Shown here piece after piece: positions 1-12,166 of a stretch of 38,018 nt of DNA (position 1 is its first letter; every line of letters begins with the position of its first letter). Origin of the DNA: a bacterium (GTDB lineage: Bacteria > Myxococcota_A > UBA9160 > UBA6930); NCBI GenBank assembly GCA_024228115.1, contig JAAETT010000192.1, forward strand, positions 1-38,018, written 5' to 3'. The notes under the pieces are model-generated. The model saw nothing but the letters and a program-made list of their open reading frames with translations. It was not told the origin of the DNA and did no database searches. The translations under genes were made by a program, and so were the position numbers.

Positions 1-1
1 A

Positions 2-85
2 GGGTGGCGCGACATCGAGAAGCTCGTCCGAGCTCTCACCGTGTCCGAAACCAGCGAAGAGGCGACTGCAAAGCGCGTCGCCTAG
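2..85 (+). CDS. 3' end of an unidentified upstream gene (partial)
   Basis: An open frame runs in from the left edge and ends at TAG 83-85, giving 27 residues that begin GWRDIEKLV and end TAKRVA. The composition (acidic and basic residues alternating, an amphipathic helix, no low-complexity arginine runs) looks like a genuine C-terminus rather than a GC-rich shadow frame. It would converge with the Crp-like gene. No family can be named from so little sequence. Confidence 0.4.
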   Translation, partial: GWRDIEKLVRALTVSETSEEATAKRVA

Positions 86-105
86 GATTCAAACCGGAGC
101 CGCCG

Positions 106-191
106 CTCAGAGAAGATCAACAGCGGACGGGACATCCCCCCCGTCCCCGCCGGTTGACTTAATTCCGGCCCCGCCGGTTGTCTTCTCTCAG
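106..191. terminator. Inverted-repeat region between convergent genes, possible bidirectional terminator
   Basis: The arm at 106-126 (CTCAGAGAAGATCAACAGCGG, minus a few bases) pairs imperfectly with the complement of 174-191, which overlaps the stop codon of the Crp-like gene. Inside lies a perfect 7-bp hairpin: GGACGGG at 125-131 and CCCGTCC at 140-146, with an 8-base loop. The 12-mer CCCCGCCGGTTG also occurs twice as a direct repeat (145-156 and 169-180). There is no clear T-tract, so a classical intrinsic terminator is not proven. The position between convergent gene ends favours that role. Confidence 0.35.
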
Positions 192-871
192 CTGGGCGGG
201 ACGAGGTAGCGCTTGCCTTCCTGCTCGAGCCAGCCGTTGCTCTTCAGCTCCTTGACCACGCGGGTCACGGTCTCCCGGGAGGTGCCGATCATGTCGGCAA
301 TCTGCTGGTGGGTGAGGGTCGGCGTACTGAGGCGTGAGCCGTCGCCGTGGGGATCCTTTGCCAGGCGCTCCAGCAGGCCCTTCGTGCGGTCCTTGACCCG
401 CTGGAAGGAGAGCGCACTCGCCTGATCGTTGACGGTGCGGAGCCGGCGGGAAAGCTCCTGGATGACCGCCAGGGCGAGGTCCGAGCTCTTTCGGATCAGG
501 CCCATGAAATCGCCTCGCGAGAGCGCGAGCACGCGTACGGGGGTCAGGGTTTTCACCGACGCCGAGCGTGGGGCCCGCTCCAATAGAGCCATTTCTCCGA
601 CGAACGAGCCGGCGTCGAGGAAATCGAGAATCTTCTCACGGCCATCCTCGGAGAGCTTGGTCACCTTCACCCTGCCCTCGCGCAGGATGTACATGTAATC
701 CCCGGGGAGGCCCTCTTCGACGATCGTCGTATTCCGCGGGTAGCGGCGCTCGATCAAGTGGGAGGCGATCTGCTCCAAGTCTCCATCGGCAACGTGGGAG
801 AACAACGGAATCGACCGGAGGGTTTCGAGCGTCCCTTGGGGGAGCGGGCTGGGAGTATTCGGATTCGACAT
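188..871 (-). CDS. Crp/Fnr family transcriptional regulator
   Basis: A 227-aa protein with the normal Crp/Fnr length and order. Residues about 15-130 are a cyclic-nucleotide-binding beta-roll, with the phosphate-binding cassette FVGEMALLERAPRSAS (about 90-105) keeping Gly-Glu and Arg102-Ser103. A dimerisation helix follows at about 130-160. The C-terminal winged helix-turn-helix (about 185-207) carries the recognition stretch IGTSRETVTRVVKEL. There are no N-terminal cysteines for an Fnr-type iron-sulfur cluster, so a cNMP (or, as in Clp, c-di-GMP) ligand is more likely. The ATG at 869-871 follows a GAGAGG-like ribosome site. It is the last gene of the minus-strand operon, 30 bases after the guanylyltransferase, so it probably regulates this locus, though its targets are unknown. 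Confidence 0.88.
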   Translation of the reverse strand: MSNPNTPSPLPQGTLETLRSIPLFSHVADGDLEQIASHLIERRYPRNTTIVEEGLPGDYMYILREGRVKVTKLSEDGREKILDFLDAGSFVGEMALLERAPRSASVKTLTPVRVLALSRGDFMGLIRKSSDLALAVIQELSRRLRTVNDQASALSFQRVKDRTKGLLERLAKDPHGDGSRLSTPTLTHQQIADMIGTSRETVTRVVKELKSNGWLEQEGKRYLVPPS

Positions 872-901
872 CTATCTGATCCTCTCGGTCGAACGGCCTC
901 G

Positions 902-1987
902 CTAGAGGAGATCGCTCCGGCCCGCCTCGCTCAACAGCGAAGCTACTTTCCGAACGTCGCTACTGCGCTCGAGATCCGCCACGAGCAGGGCATCCCCGGC
1001 GTCGATCACTGCGAGGCCAGAAACTCCCAGCAGGACCACCGGACGATCCCCCGCGCGTACAAGATTCCCTTTCGAATCGCAAAGATACGCCTCTCCATCT
1101 ATGACCTTCGTCACATTCTTGTCAACGCCCACTTCTTCGGCGAGGGACTGCCAAGTGCCGACATCACTCCAGCGGAAGCCAACGGGAAGACACCAGACCC
1201 TGCCGCTGCGTTCCAGCACGGCCTTGTCCACCGGCTCGGGCGGAACCCGGCGGTAGGCCCGCTCGACGGCCCGAGCCGCCGCTGAACCCCGCAGCGGAGA
1301 CGTCCCGAGGGGAGCCAGCGCTCGGGCGATGGCCGGAGCCGTGGCCTCGAGCTCCTCGAGGAAGACACGGGCACGCCAGGCGAAGATCCCGGCATTCCAG
1401 AGATGCTGGCCTCCGGCGAGCCAGCGCCGGGCCCGACGAAGATCCGGCTTCTCAACGAACCTGGCGACCCGGTGCAGACCCTTGTGCGCCGGGCCCACTT
1501 CCCGACCGAGGCGGATGTAGCCGTAGCCGGTTTCGGGGCGTGTCGGCCTCACGCCCAGGGTCACCAACACCTCCTCTCGGGCGGCGGCGCGAGCGGCCCG
1601 TTTCATCGCGGCGGCAAAGGCCCGCCCATCGGGGATGCGGTGGTCGGCCGACAGCACGGTCATCACGGCGTCCGGCGACGAACGCGTGATCCGGTGGGCC
1701 GCCCAGGCAATGGCGGCGGCGGTATTGCGCATCTGCGGCTCGACCATGACCTGGCTGGATGGAAGACCGGCAGCCTTCCGCATCGGCAGGGCATGATCCC
1801 TGCCACAGATCAGCCAGGTTCGGTCTGCATAGCGGGAAGCCCGGGCCAGGGTTTCTTCGAGCAGCGTGCGCTCGCTGCCGACCTTCAGCAGCGGCTTCGG
1901 CCAGGTCTTGCGAGAAAGCGGCCAGAAACGCGTCCCGGCCCCGCCTGCCAGAACGACGGCGTGGACCTCCCCCTGTGCGCGGCTCAT
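902..1987 (-). CDS. manC: Mannose-1-phosphate guanylyltransferase (GDP-mannose pyrophosphorylase)
   Basis: A 361-aa nucleotidyltransferase that makes GDP-mannose from mannose 1-phosphate and GTP in the cytoplasm. The signature GGAGTRFWPLSR is at residues 15-26, followed by the PKPLL motif (Lys31). Further on are SADHRI, ETGYGYI and FVEKP, all typical of the ManC/AlgA GDP-mannose pyrophosphorylase domain. The C-terminal phosphomannose-isomerase cupin of bifunctional AlgA-type enzymes is missing, so this is the monofunctional form. Its ATG overlaps the stop of the upstream dehydrogenase by 4 bases, suggesting translational coupling. It feeds the GDP-mannose 4,6-dehydratase three genes upstream. 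Confidence 0.92.
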   Translation of the reverse strand: MSRAQGEVHAVVLAGGAGTRFWPLSRKTWPKPLLKVGSERTLLEETLARASRYADRTWLICGRDHALPMRKAAGLPSSQVMVEPQMRNTAAAIAWAAHRITRSSPDAVMTVLSADHRIPDGRAFAAAMKRAARAAAREEVLVTLGVRPTRPETGYGYIRLGREVGPAHKGLHRVARFVEKPDLRRARRWLAGGQHLWNAGIFAWRARVFLEELEATAPAIARALAPLGTSPLRGSAAARAVERAYRRVPPEPVDKAVLERSGRVWCLPVGFRWSDVGTWQSLAEEVGVDKNVTKVIDGEAYLCDSKGNLVRAGDRPVVLLGVSGLAVIDAGDALLVADLERSSDVRKVASLLSEAGRSDLL

Positions 1988-3290
1988 CGTCCGACGCTGT
2001 GATACTCGAAGCCGGCCTCTTGCATCGGCTTCGGTTCGTAGACGTTACGCAGATCCACGACCACCGGGCGCCGGAGCTTTTGACGCACGCGCCCGAGATC
2101 AAGCATCCGGAACTGGTTCCACTCGGTCACGATCACGACGACGTCGGCATCCTCGCATGCCTCGTAGGCATCCTTGCAATACGTCAGGTCGGGCAGCACC
2201 TTCGCCGCCTCGCGCATCGCCACGGGATCGAAGGCACGAACCACAGCGCCTCCAGCGGCCAGGCCGTTGGCGATCTCGATCGCCGGTGCGTCGCGCATGT
2301 CGTCGGTCTCCGGCTTGAAGGAGAGACCGAGCATGCCGATCGTCTTGCCCGAGAGATCCCCACCCACGGCCACGCGAATCTTCTCCACCATGCGCTCGCG
2401 CTGGCGATCGTTCGCGCGGATCACCGCTTCCACGACCTCGAGGTTCTGGCCTTTCTCCCTCGCGAAGAAGGCCGCCGAGCGGGTGTCCTTCGGGAAGCAC
2501 GAGCCACCGAACCCGGGGCCTGCGTGCAGGAACTTCTTTCCGATCCGCCCATCGAGGCCGATGCCCCGGGCCAGGCCCTGGATATCCCCGCCAATCTCCT
2601 CGCAGAGATTTGCGAACTCGTTGATGAACGAGACCTTCGTGGCGAGGAACGCATTGGCGGCATATTTCGTCAGCTCGGCCGTCGCGATGTTCGTCATGAC
2701 GAAGGGTGTTTCGTTCAAGAAGAGCGGCCGGTAGAGATCTTTCATGATCGCCATTGCGGCCTCGTCGTCCGCGCCGATCACGATCCGATCCGGGCCCATG
2801 AAATCGCGGATCGCAGCGCCCTCGCGGAGGAACTCCGGGTTGGAAGCCACCGAGAAATCGACCTCGCCTCCCGCCCCGTCGATCTCCGCCTGAATCAGGT
2901 CACGCACCCGATAGGAGGTACCGACCGGCACGGTGCTCTTGGTCACGACCAGCTTGTAGCCGTTCATCGCCTTCCCGATCTCTCGGGCCACGCCATCCAC
3001 GTAGCTGAGATCGGTGCTGCCATCCTCGCGCGGGGGCGTTCCCACCGCGATGAAGATCACCAGGGACGAGCGGATCGCGCTGGCGGTATCCGTCGTAAAC
3101 GACAGGCGGCCCTCACGCACATTGCGCTCGACGAGGTCATCGAGGCCAGGCTCGTAGATGGGAATCTCGCCCCGCTCGAGCATCTCGATCTTGTTCTCGT
3201 CCTTGTCGGCGCAGGTCACCTTCACACCGAACTCCGCGAAGCATGCGCCCGTCACCAGACCCACGTAACCGGTCCCGATCACGCAAACAT

Positions 3291-3294
<4 letters not shown>
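1984..3294 (-). CDS. ugd: UDP-glucose 6-dehydrogenase
   Basis: A 436-aa NAD-dependent enzyme that oxidises UDP-glucose to UDP-glucuronate. The N-terminal Rossmann motif GTGYVGLVTG begins near residue 7. The central domain has the ELTKYAANAFLATKVSFINE helix, and the catalytic cysteine lies in GPGFGGSCFPKD (about Cys266). The C-terminal UDP-binding domain follows with GLSFKPETDDMRDAP. The length and motifs match the Ugd/TuaD branch rather than the WecC/WbpO UDP-HexNAc dehydrogenases. It overlaps both neighbours by 4 bases. UDP-glucuronate is a likely acidic building block of the polymer. Confidence 0.93.
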
Positions 3295-6330
<3,036 letters not shown>

Positions 6331-6380
6331 TACAAGCAGTCCGTTCGGCGTTTGGAGGGGGGGGAACTCGGCAACCGGCC

Positions 6381-7286
6381 TCAGACCGTCGGGCGGACGT
6401 AAGGCCCGTAGGAGTCGCCTGCCTCGGCTCCGTTCAACACGACGCCGAGAATCCGTCGGCGATCCAGAATCTCGATGGCAGCCGCCACCTCTCCCTGGGG
6501 CGTCCGATCCGCCCGCACGACAAAGACGACTCCATCGCAGAGTTCACTGACCGTCTTCACATCGGGCAGCCCGAGCGTGCATGGAAGATCCAGAATCACC
6601 CGATCATAGCGTTGGGCAAGGTCCTCCATGAGTTGCTTCATCTTGGCAGAAGCCAGGAGTTCCGCGGGGTTCGAGGGAACGGAACGAACCGGAAGTACGT
6701 CCAACTCCGTTCCTTCGACGCGAACGACGGCCTCCTCGATAGAGGCTTGCCCCATCAGGACCTCTGCCAGGCCAGCATCCGGCCTCACACCGAGGGATTT
6801 GTGCACCGCCGGAAGGCGAAGGTCGCAATCGACGAGCAGCACCTTGGATTCCAGGTTCATCGAACTGACGATCGCGAGTGACAAGGACGAAAGCGTCTTG
6901 CCCTCGCCAGCACGGGTGCTGGTAACGGCCAGCGTGCGGATTGGCTTTGTCGCCGCAATCGACTCGATTCGCGCACGCAGGGACCGGAACTGCTCCGTCA
7001 CGAAGGATTCCGGCTGCAGAAGCGCGATACGCCTCTTGTTGAAATCAGCCGCGGAGTCTTCGCCGCTCTCTGCGGAGCGTTGGAACCAGCGTGCCAGGCG
7101 GCCCGGCCGAGCGGGAGGCTGAACGACGGCAGGCCGCGATGACGGCGAAGTCGCCGCCACCGGTGCCGCTGCGTTGCTCGGAGAAGGTTCGTGGGGAATG
7201 GGTACAGCGGGCGCACTGGCGACCTCACCCACATTTCGAGTGCGTTGCTCCTCCGCACGTCGGAGAGCATCGTAGACCTTTCCCAT
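6381..7286 (-). CDS. CpsD-like BY-kinase (XrtA-associated tyrosine autokinase)
   Basis: A 301-aa cytoplasmic ATPase of the bacterial tyrosine-kinase family, which controls polymerisation together with a Wzz partner. A Walker A-type loop STRAGEGKT (123-131), Walker A' LLVDCDLR (150-157) and Walker B VILDLP (230-235) are clear. The start MGKVYDALRRAEEQ is typical of the PEP-CTERM-locus kinases; its ATG shares one base with the previous stop (TAATG). A further in-frame ATG lies 11 codons upstream but fits the family less well. Residues 20-65 are Pro/Ala/Ser-rich linker. The C-terminus has only two tyrosines (Tyr293 and Tyr296, in SYGPY), not the usual long tyrosine cluster. Confidence 0.88.
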   Translation of the reverse strand: MGKVYDALRRAEEQRTRNVGEVASAPAVPIPHEPSPSNAAAPVAATSPSSRPAVVQPPARPGRLARWFQRSAESGEDSAADFNKRRIALLQPESFVTEQFRSLRARIESIAATKPIRTLAVTSTRAGEGKTLSSLSLAIVSSMNLESKVLLVDCDLRLPAVHKSLGVRPDAGLAEVLMGQASIEEAVVRVEGTELDVLPVRSVPSNPAELLASAKMKQLMEDLAQRYDRVILDLPCTLGLPDVKTVSELCDGVVFVVRADRTPQGEVAAAIEILDRRRILGVVLNGAEAGDSYGPYVRPTV

Positions 7287-8194
7287 TACAGTCCCCCTGT
7301 CTGGCGCGTGCGTAGCCAACCGAAGAGACCACTTCGCTTGGCAGGCGCCTGGGTGGATTCGTCATTTGCGGCAGCAGCAGTTTGTCCGGGATCGAGTTCC
7401 AGATCCGTGGCGACTTCGCGAATCGCGCTCACGCCTATCGTCTGGAGATCTCGCCCAAAGCCTGCCAGCAACGCCCCGTCGCATACAATGTTGATCAGCC
7501 GCGGTATGCCGCCCGTGACCCGATGGATCTCCCGAAGCGCCGCCTTCTCGAAGATTCCCTTGCCCGTATATCCGGCGAGGCGCAGCCGCTCCTCGACGTA
7601 ATCCGAGCACTCACGCAACGTGAACGGGCGCAACCGATGGCGTAGCACGATCCGCTGGCGAAGCTGACGGAGATCCGGACGCGAGAGCATTTCCCAGAGT
7701 TCGGGTTGCCCCACCAGCATGATCTGGATGAGCTTCGACGTGGGCGTCTCGAGGTTCGAGAGGAGCCGGATTTCCTCGAGCATTTCCGTCGACAACACCT
7801 GCGCCTCGTCGACGATCAGGAGCGTCGGCTGGTTCTTGCTGAGCCGTTCGATCAGAAAATGGTTCAGCGTAAGCAGATACTCAGCCTTGGTCGTACACGC
7901 CTTCTCGATACCGAACTCGTCGAACATCATTCGGAAGAAATCGAGGGGCTGGAGCTTCGGGTTGAAGATGAAGGCCGAGAGCGTATCCCGATCGAGCTGG
8001 GCGAGAAGCGCATGAAGTAGCGTCGTCTTGCCGGTCCCGACCTCGCCCGTGAGCAGGACGAAGCCCTTCCGTGCGCGCACGCCGTAAACCAGGGTCGCAA
8101 GACCCTCGCGGTGCGCTTCACCCAGGTAGAGAAACGCCGGATCGGGCGTCATCTCGAACGGGCTGCGGACGAGTCCGTAGTGCTCGTGGTACAT
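7286..8194 (-). CDS. ExeA/GspA-like AAA ATPase of XrtA-type polysaccharide loci
   Basis: A 302-aa protein with the N-terminal MYHEHYGLVRSPFEMTPDP motif seen in ExeA/GspA-like ATPases and in the PEP-CTERM-locus subfamily. Walker A is GEVGTGKTT (50-58) and Walker B is LLIVDEAQ (125-132). A sensor region LLSNLETPTSKLIQIMLVGQPEL follows, and the C-terminal helical part contains RQRIVLRHRLRPF. The start at 8192-8194 is chosen because the motif begins there; a 16-residue upstream extension lacks homology. It lies 7 bases after the Wzz-like gene and is coupled to the kinase. Its role is presumed energy supply or assembly for export, but the precise mechanism is unknown. Confidence 0.88.
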   Translation of the reverse strand: MYHEHYGLVRSPFEMTPDPAFLYLGEAHREGLATLVYGVRARKGFVLLTGEVGTGKTTLLHALLAQLDRDTLSAFIFNPKLQPLDFFRMMFDEFGIEKACTTKAEYLLTLNHFLIERLSKNQPTLLIVDEAQVLSTEMLEEIRLLSNLETPTSKLIQIMLVGQPELWEMLSRPDLRQLRQRIVLRHRLRPFTLRECSDYVEERLRLAGYTGKGIFEKAALREIHRVTGGIPRLINIVCDGALLAGFGRDLQTIGVSAIREVATDLELDPGQTAAAANDESTQAPAKRSGLFGWLRTRQTGGL

Positions 8195-8201
8195 GGATTC
8201 T

Positions 8202-9821
8202 CTACTCGCTGGGGCTCGGGGCGGCGGTCTCTTCGCCCCCACCCCTCAAATCTTGGAGGACACCTGGCAACCCGTTGACATACCAATTGCCAGCCAGGGA
8301 GACGACGAGAACGGTTCCGGTAACCACCGATGCCAGGATCGCCGTCCTGAATCGTTGCCGTCGCGCCAACGCGCGGTCGGAAGCCAAGATGACTTCCGGA
8401 ACGGACGCAAGGACAGGAATCCCGAGGCGCTCCTGGAGCGTACCGGGGTCATGAAAGGATCGATCGTTGGCTTCCGCCAACAACGCGGCTGCAAGCCCGA
8501 GACCCATTCCGAAGATGAGCCCGACCAGGATGATCACCGGTCGGTTGGGAGAGGCCAACCCATCTGCGGGCACAGCCTCCTCCAGGAGCCGGAACCTCTC
8601 TCCTTGTTGTCGCCGCTCCATATCCGCAGCGACACTCGCCGCTAGCTGCTTCTCGGAGTATTCCTGAAAGCTCCCGAATAGATGCTCGTACTCCCGCTCG
8701 AGGCTGGAGAGTCGCGCCTGTACCTGGGGCGTCTTGGATAGCCGGTCTTCGATAGCCGCGAGTTGCTCCCCCAACGTCGCCAGATCGGAACGCGCGGATG
8801 CCGCCCGAAGCGCCGCCCGCTGTTGCTCTGCTTTGGCATTCTGCTGCCCCATCGAGAGAGTCTCGCTCTCGCCTTCCGCTACCTCGGATGCCTGGAGCTC
8901 GAGCTCCGCGATCTCCGCCTGGGTATGAACCATGTCCGGATGCTTCGCTGTGTACCCGCGCGATTCATACTCGCCAATCGCCAGCCTCAACGTCTCGAGT
9001 CGACGCTCCGGAGTCATTCTGTTCCCGGTGAACATGTAGTTGTCGGTTCCACCCGCGGCTACCTGTTGTCGATAGAACGCCTCGTCACTCTCGGCGAGAG
9101 TGAGATCACGTTGGGCCTGCCGAAGCTGTTGGATCAACCGTTCGTGTAGGCGTTGATTCGATTGGATGTCTTCAGGGAGGCTTCCGGTGCTTTCTCCCTT
9201 CACTGTTGCGATCTGCGCATCGACTTGCCGAATGCGATCCGAGAGCCGCGTCAGCTCGGCTTCAATGAACTCCGATGTCACGCTGGACTCACGGGTGCGA
9301 TCCTTGATGTGCTCTTCCACGAACGACCGGGCGAGCTTGTTCGCCACATCGCTTGCCATCTGACGCTGCCGATGCCGAAAACTGAGGAGGAACGTCGTAA
9401 TCTGCACGTCGCGGTTGCGAATCCCCGCCTCGGCTTCGAGCTCCGAGAGCAATGGAACCACGCTGACCTCTTCGCGCATCTTTTCGATGATCTCCTCGCG
9501 AGGCATCGTCTTTGACATCTCCGGGTAGACGTCCAGATCACTGACGACCTGCGAGAGGCGGGACCGGCTCAGGATCTGCATCTGAATGAGATGCAGGCGG
9601 CTATTCAGGTCGGTTTCTTGAAGGTTCGATTCCACCAGATTCGAAGAAATCGACTGTGGCTGGATCAGCAGGACAGCCTTCGATTCGTAGGTGTTGGGCA
9701 GCCAGGCGGCGACGAGAAGGGCCAATGACGTGATGACCGCGCCAACACCCACGACCAAGCGAATCCGGCGCTTGAGGACGCCGACGAGATCGCCGATCTG
9801 AAGTCCCTGTTCGCTTTCCAT
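8202..9821 (-). CDS. Wzz-like polysaccharide chain-length determinant (XrtA/PEP-CTERM type)
   Basis: A 539-aa inner-membrane co-polymerase. The N-terminal Wzz domain begins with GDLVGVLKRRIRL, then a membrane helix (about 20-40). A long periplasmic coiled-coil region (about 190-410, rich in Glu/Gln/Arg/Leu) follows, then a Pro-containing segment SPNRPVIILVGLIFG leading into the second helix (about 430-455). A third hydrophobic stretch near 490-508 and an acidic tail close the protein. The ATG at 9819-9821 has a GAGG ribosome site 6 bases upstream and starts the family domain at once, so it is preferred to a start 14 codons further up. It lies between the barrel gene and the ATPase. Confidence 0.88.
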   Translation of the reverse strand: MESEQGLQIGDLVGVLKRRIRLVVGVGAVITSLALLVAAWLPNTYESKAVLLIQPQSISSNLVESNLQETDLNSRLHLIQMQILSRSRLSQVVSDLDVYPEMSKTMPREEIIEKMREEVSVVPLLSELEAEAGIRNRDVQITTFLLSFRHRQRQMASDVANKLARSFVEEHIKDRTRESSVTSEFIEAELTRLSDRIRQVDAQIATVKGESTGSLPEDIQSNQRLHERLIQQLRQAQRDLTLAESDEAFYRQQVAAGGTDNYMFTGNRMTPERRLETLRLAIGEYESRGYTAKHPDMVHTQAEIAELELQASEVAEGESETLSMGQQNAKAEQQRAALRAASARSDLATLGEQLAAIEDRLSKTPQVQARLSSLEREYEHLFGSFQEYSEKQLAASVAADMERRQQGERFRLLEEAVPADGLASPNRPVIILVGLIFGMGLGLAAALLAEANDRSFHDPGTLQERLGIPVLASVPEVILASDRALARRQRFRTAILASVVTGTVLVVSLAGNWYVNGLPGVLQDLRGGGEETAAPSPSE

Positions 9822-9874
9822 GTATTCCTCACTTTCCGAGCCGCAGTCGCAGCGGCCCGCCACTCTCGGCTGGC

Positions 9875-11527
9875 CTAGAAACGGAAGGGCTCGAACTCGT
9901 ATTCAACGCCGGCGCGAGCAATCAAGCGCTCGACGTCCCGATTGGTGGTCAAGTCACCTTTCGATGTGTCTGAGACCCAGGTCACCGACCCTGCCAGGGC
10001 CACTCGGCGTTTCAGACGATAGCGGGCTCCAAGACGAACGCGGAACTGCTCGGATTCGAAATCGCTTTTGAAGAGGCGAGCTCGCAGCGAGGACGCGACT
10101 GCGACGTTGTCAAAGAGGATCGATCGTCCCACGAAAGGGCAATCGGGGGCCGTGCCGGCACCGAGACACGCCCGCGTATCGAGAATCGGGGAGCCACTTG
10201 TCAGCCCGGTCACGAAGTTCACGGTTTCTTGCTCTTGCTGCCGGTTGATCCAGCTCGTCGTGAGCCGGAGTTTCAGTTTCCGTGAAGCCCGCCAGCTCAG
10301 CGTTCCATACAGGCGATCCGAAATCGAAGTGATGCCGAACCGGGACGCCGAGCTGTCGTCACTCCGGCGGTAGCCGAACGACAGTTCCCAGCTCTCCCAG
10401 GTCTTTCGAAGCGAGACATCTGCAAAGTAGGTCAGCTCGGACCCGCCGGTGTCGAGTACATCCTCGGAGGTCAAGATCGTCGTCTGCTGACGAATCTGTT
10501 GAATCAGAGTCGCCTCGTTGATGTTGAAGACGACCCCACCAAAGGGAACGGTTGTGGTGAGTCGCTGCTCTCCCGTGGGGAGGCCCAGGTTGTTCTCGCT
10601 AAGGATCGTCTCGTTGTCGAAGAGGCTCAGGCTCTCGCACTCGCTCGAGAAGAAGGGTGTCCCATCATCGAGGGTTGGGCAGGTTCGGATATCCAGAAGA
10701 GAGGACCCCGGGACCGCCCCTGCCAACAACGGGGCAGCCACAGTTTCTTGTTCCTGCGAGAGCACCATGGCAGGCCCGACAGAAACATCCAGAACCAGGG
10801 TCGGGTCGAACCGATGGAGAACCCTGAGCGATAGGTTCAAGAAATCGGTCTCGGTGCGGTTGGAGAACGCCGGCTTCTGGACCTGACGAGTCCAGGAGAA
10901 GCTCGGCCCGATGCTAGTCGAAGGGCGCCAGGTGTAGAAATGCTGAATTGAAGCCGAATAGGTCACCTGATCGCTCGCGTTCTCTTCGGATCGATCGAAG
11001 GTCTGATAGCCCGCGTTCAGCGTAAGCCGATTGCGGCGCGTCAGGTTGTGAAAGAGCGATAGATTGACCTGGTTTCGGCGAAGGCGCTCCCGATTCTGGG
11101 TCGTCGAACCGGTCGGGTCGTCTCCCGCGGCCACGTCGGTCGTGTCATTGAATCTCGACTCGAGACCGTATCGCCGGAAATGATTCGAGAACGTGACGCC
11201 GGTCCGTTTGGTCGCCTGCCAGGTCACTTCGCTTTGAAGGTCGTGATCCCAACCACGCAGCGAGTTGTTCTCCAGGAAGTACTCGTAGGCAGGGGCATAC
11301 TCGAAGCTCCAGGTCAGATCGCCGCGGGGCTCCTCGACCCGAACCCGAGGAGTGACGCGCACGGACCAATCTCCCTCCTGGCCGGCGACTGCGTCCTTGT
11401 TCACCCGGAAGACGTTGTTGTCCCGAACGAGAAACGAGTCGATCCCAAAGGTAGCCTCGCCGGCCAACACCGGACCCGGCATCGCCGCGAGGGCGCCGGC
11501 GAGGATCATATTGAAAGTGCTGCGCAA
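9875..11527 (-). CDS. Outer-membrane beta-barrel protein of the polysaccharide export locus
   Basis: A 550-aa exported protein. The N-terminal signal peptide (MRSTFNMILAGALAAMPGPVLA) is followed by many short amphipathic strands rich in aromatics, Thr and Ser. The chain ends in a phenylalanine (EPFRF), the classical BAM recognition end of outer-membrane barrels. Its position between Wza-like and Wzz-like genes matches the uncharacterised outer-membrane family of PEP-CTERM/XrtA loci (TIGR03016-like). The start is TTG at 11525-11527, with AAGGGG about 7 bases upstream; the ATG six codons later would remove the only basic residue of the signal peptide. The role is probably polymer passage across the outer membrane (inference). 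Confidence 0.8.
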   Translation of the reverse strand: MRSTFNMILAGALAAMPGPVLAGEATFGIDSFLVRDNNVFRVNKDAVAGQEGDWSVRVTPRVRVEEPRGDLTWSFEYAPAYEYFLENNSLRGWDHDLQSEVTWQATKRTGVTFSNHFRRYGLESRFNDTTDVAAGDDPTGSTTQNRERLRRNQVNLSLFHNLTRRNRLTLNAGYQTFDRSEENASDQVTYSASIQHFYTWRPSTSIGPSFSWTRQVQKPAFSNRTETDFLNLSLRVLHRFDPTLVLDVSVGPAMVLSQEQETVAAPLLAGAVPGSSLLDIRTCPTLDDGTPFFSSECESLSLFDNETILSENNLGLPTGEQRLTTTVPFGGVVFNINEATLIQQIRQQTTILTSEDVLDTGGSELTYFADVSLRKTWESWELSFGYRRSDDSSASRFGITSISDRLYGTLSWRASRKLKLRLTTSWINRQQEQETVNFVTGLTSGSPILDTRACLGAGTAPDCPFVGRSILFDNVAVASSLRARLFKSDFESEQFRVRLGARYRLKRRVALAGSVTWVSDTSKGDLTTNRDVERLIARAGVEYEFEPFRF

Positions 11528-11546
11528 GAATTCGCCCCTTGCCAGT

Positions 11547-12143
11547 TCAGTCCGGAACGATCACGGTGTCTCCCGGCTGCAGGAGAATGTTGGTTCCGGC
11601 CGCGCGGCCTCGCACGTAGGCGTCGTAGTCGAACAGGTACTCAATCTCTTCGTGTCCTTCCCGGCGAACGATCCGGATGTCGCTTCGATCGGCAAATGGT
11701 CCGAAACCACGCGCCAACGAGATGGCGTCCGTCACGCGAAGATCTTGGAGAACCGGTACGGGCCCTGACTGGAGTACCTCCCCGAGAATGTAGACTTGCT
11801 TGCTGTTTGCCTGGGCGACCGCAACCGTGACATCGGGAGCTGAAATGAAGTCTTCGAGCTTCTCCGCGATGGCTGCCTTCAGCTGCTCGGGAGTCAGACC
11901 CTCGGCCTGGATGTCATCCACCAGCGGAACGGAGATCTTTCCATCCGTGCGTACCAGACGGATCCCGCTGAGTTCCTCGTTCCGCCACACGGTGATCTGC
12001 AGCTGGTCTCCCAGGCCAATCACGTACTCGCTCCGGACAACCGGCGCCTCTGCGGGCGGCGGGGTCGGCCGGTCGGTCGTTGCACAGGCGAGCAGCGCCC
12101 CGAGAGCGAGGGCTGAAAGGGCAAGCTTGGGAATTCGATGCAT
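11547..12143 (-). CDS. Wza-like polysaccharide export lipoprotein
   Basis: A 198-aa protein with a lipoprotein signal peptide ending LLAC (Cys20). The poly_export domain is recognised by YVIGLGDQLQITVW (about 39-52) and GKISVPLVDDIQAEGLTPEQL, followed by a SLBB-like segment KQVYILGEVLQSGPVPV. It ends with a second SLBB-like part closing in LLQPGDTVIVPD. It is shorter than E. coli Wza (about 380 aa) and lacks the C-terminal outer-membrane helix, as is common in PEP-CTERM-type export proteins. The adjacent barrel may supply the outer-membrane pore. The ATG 12141-12143 follows GAGGAAA and lies 23 bases after the response-regulator gene. Confidence 0.88.
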   Translation of the reverse strand: MHRIPKLALSALALGALLACATTDRPTPPPAEAPVVRSEYVIGLGDQLQITVWRNEELSGIRLVRTDGKISVPLVDDIQAEGLTPEQLKAAIAEKLEDFISAPDVTVAVAQANSKQVYILGEVLQSGPVPVLQDLRVTDAISLARGFGPFADRSDIRIVRREGHEEIEYLFDYDAYVRGRAAGTNILLQPGDTVIVPD

Positions 12144-12166
12144 GGTTTCCTCGGGCAGGCGGCGGC

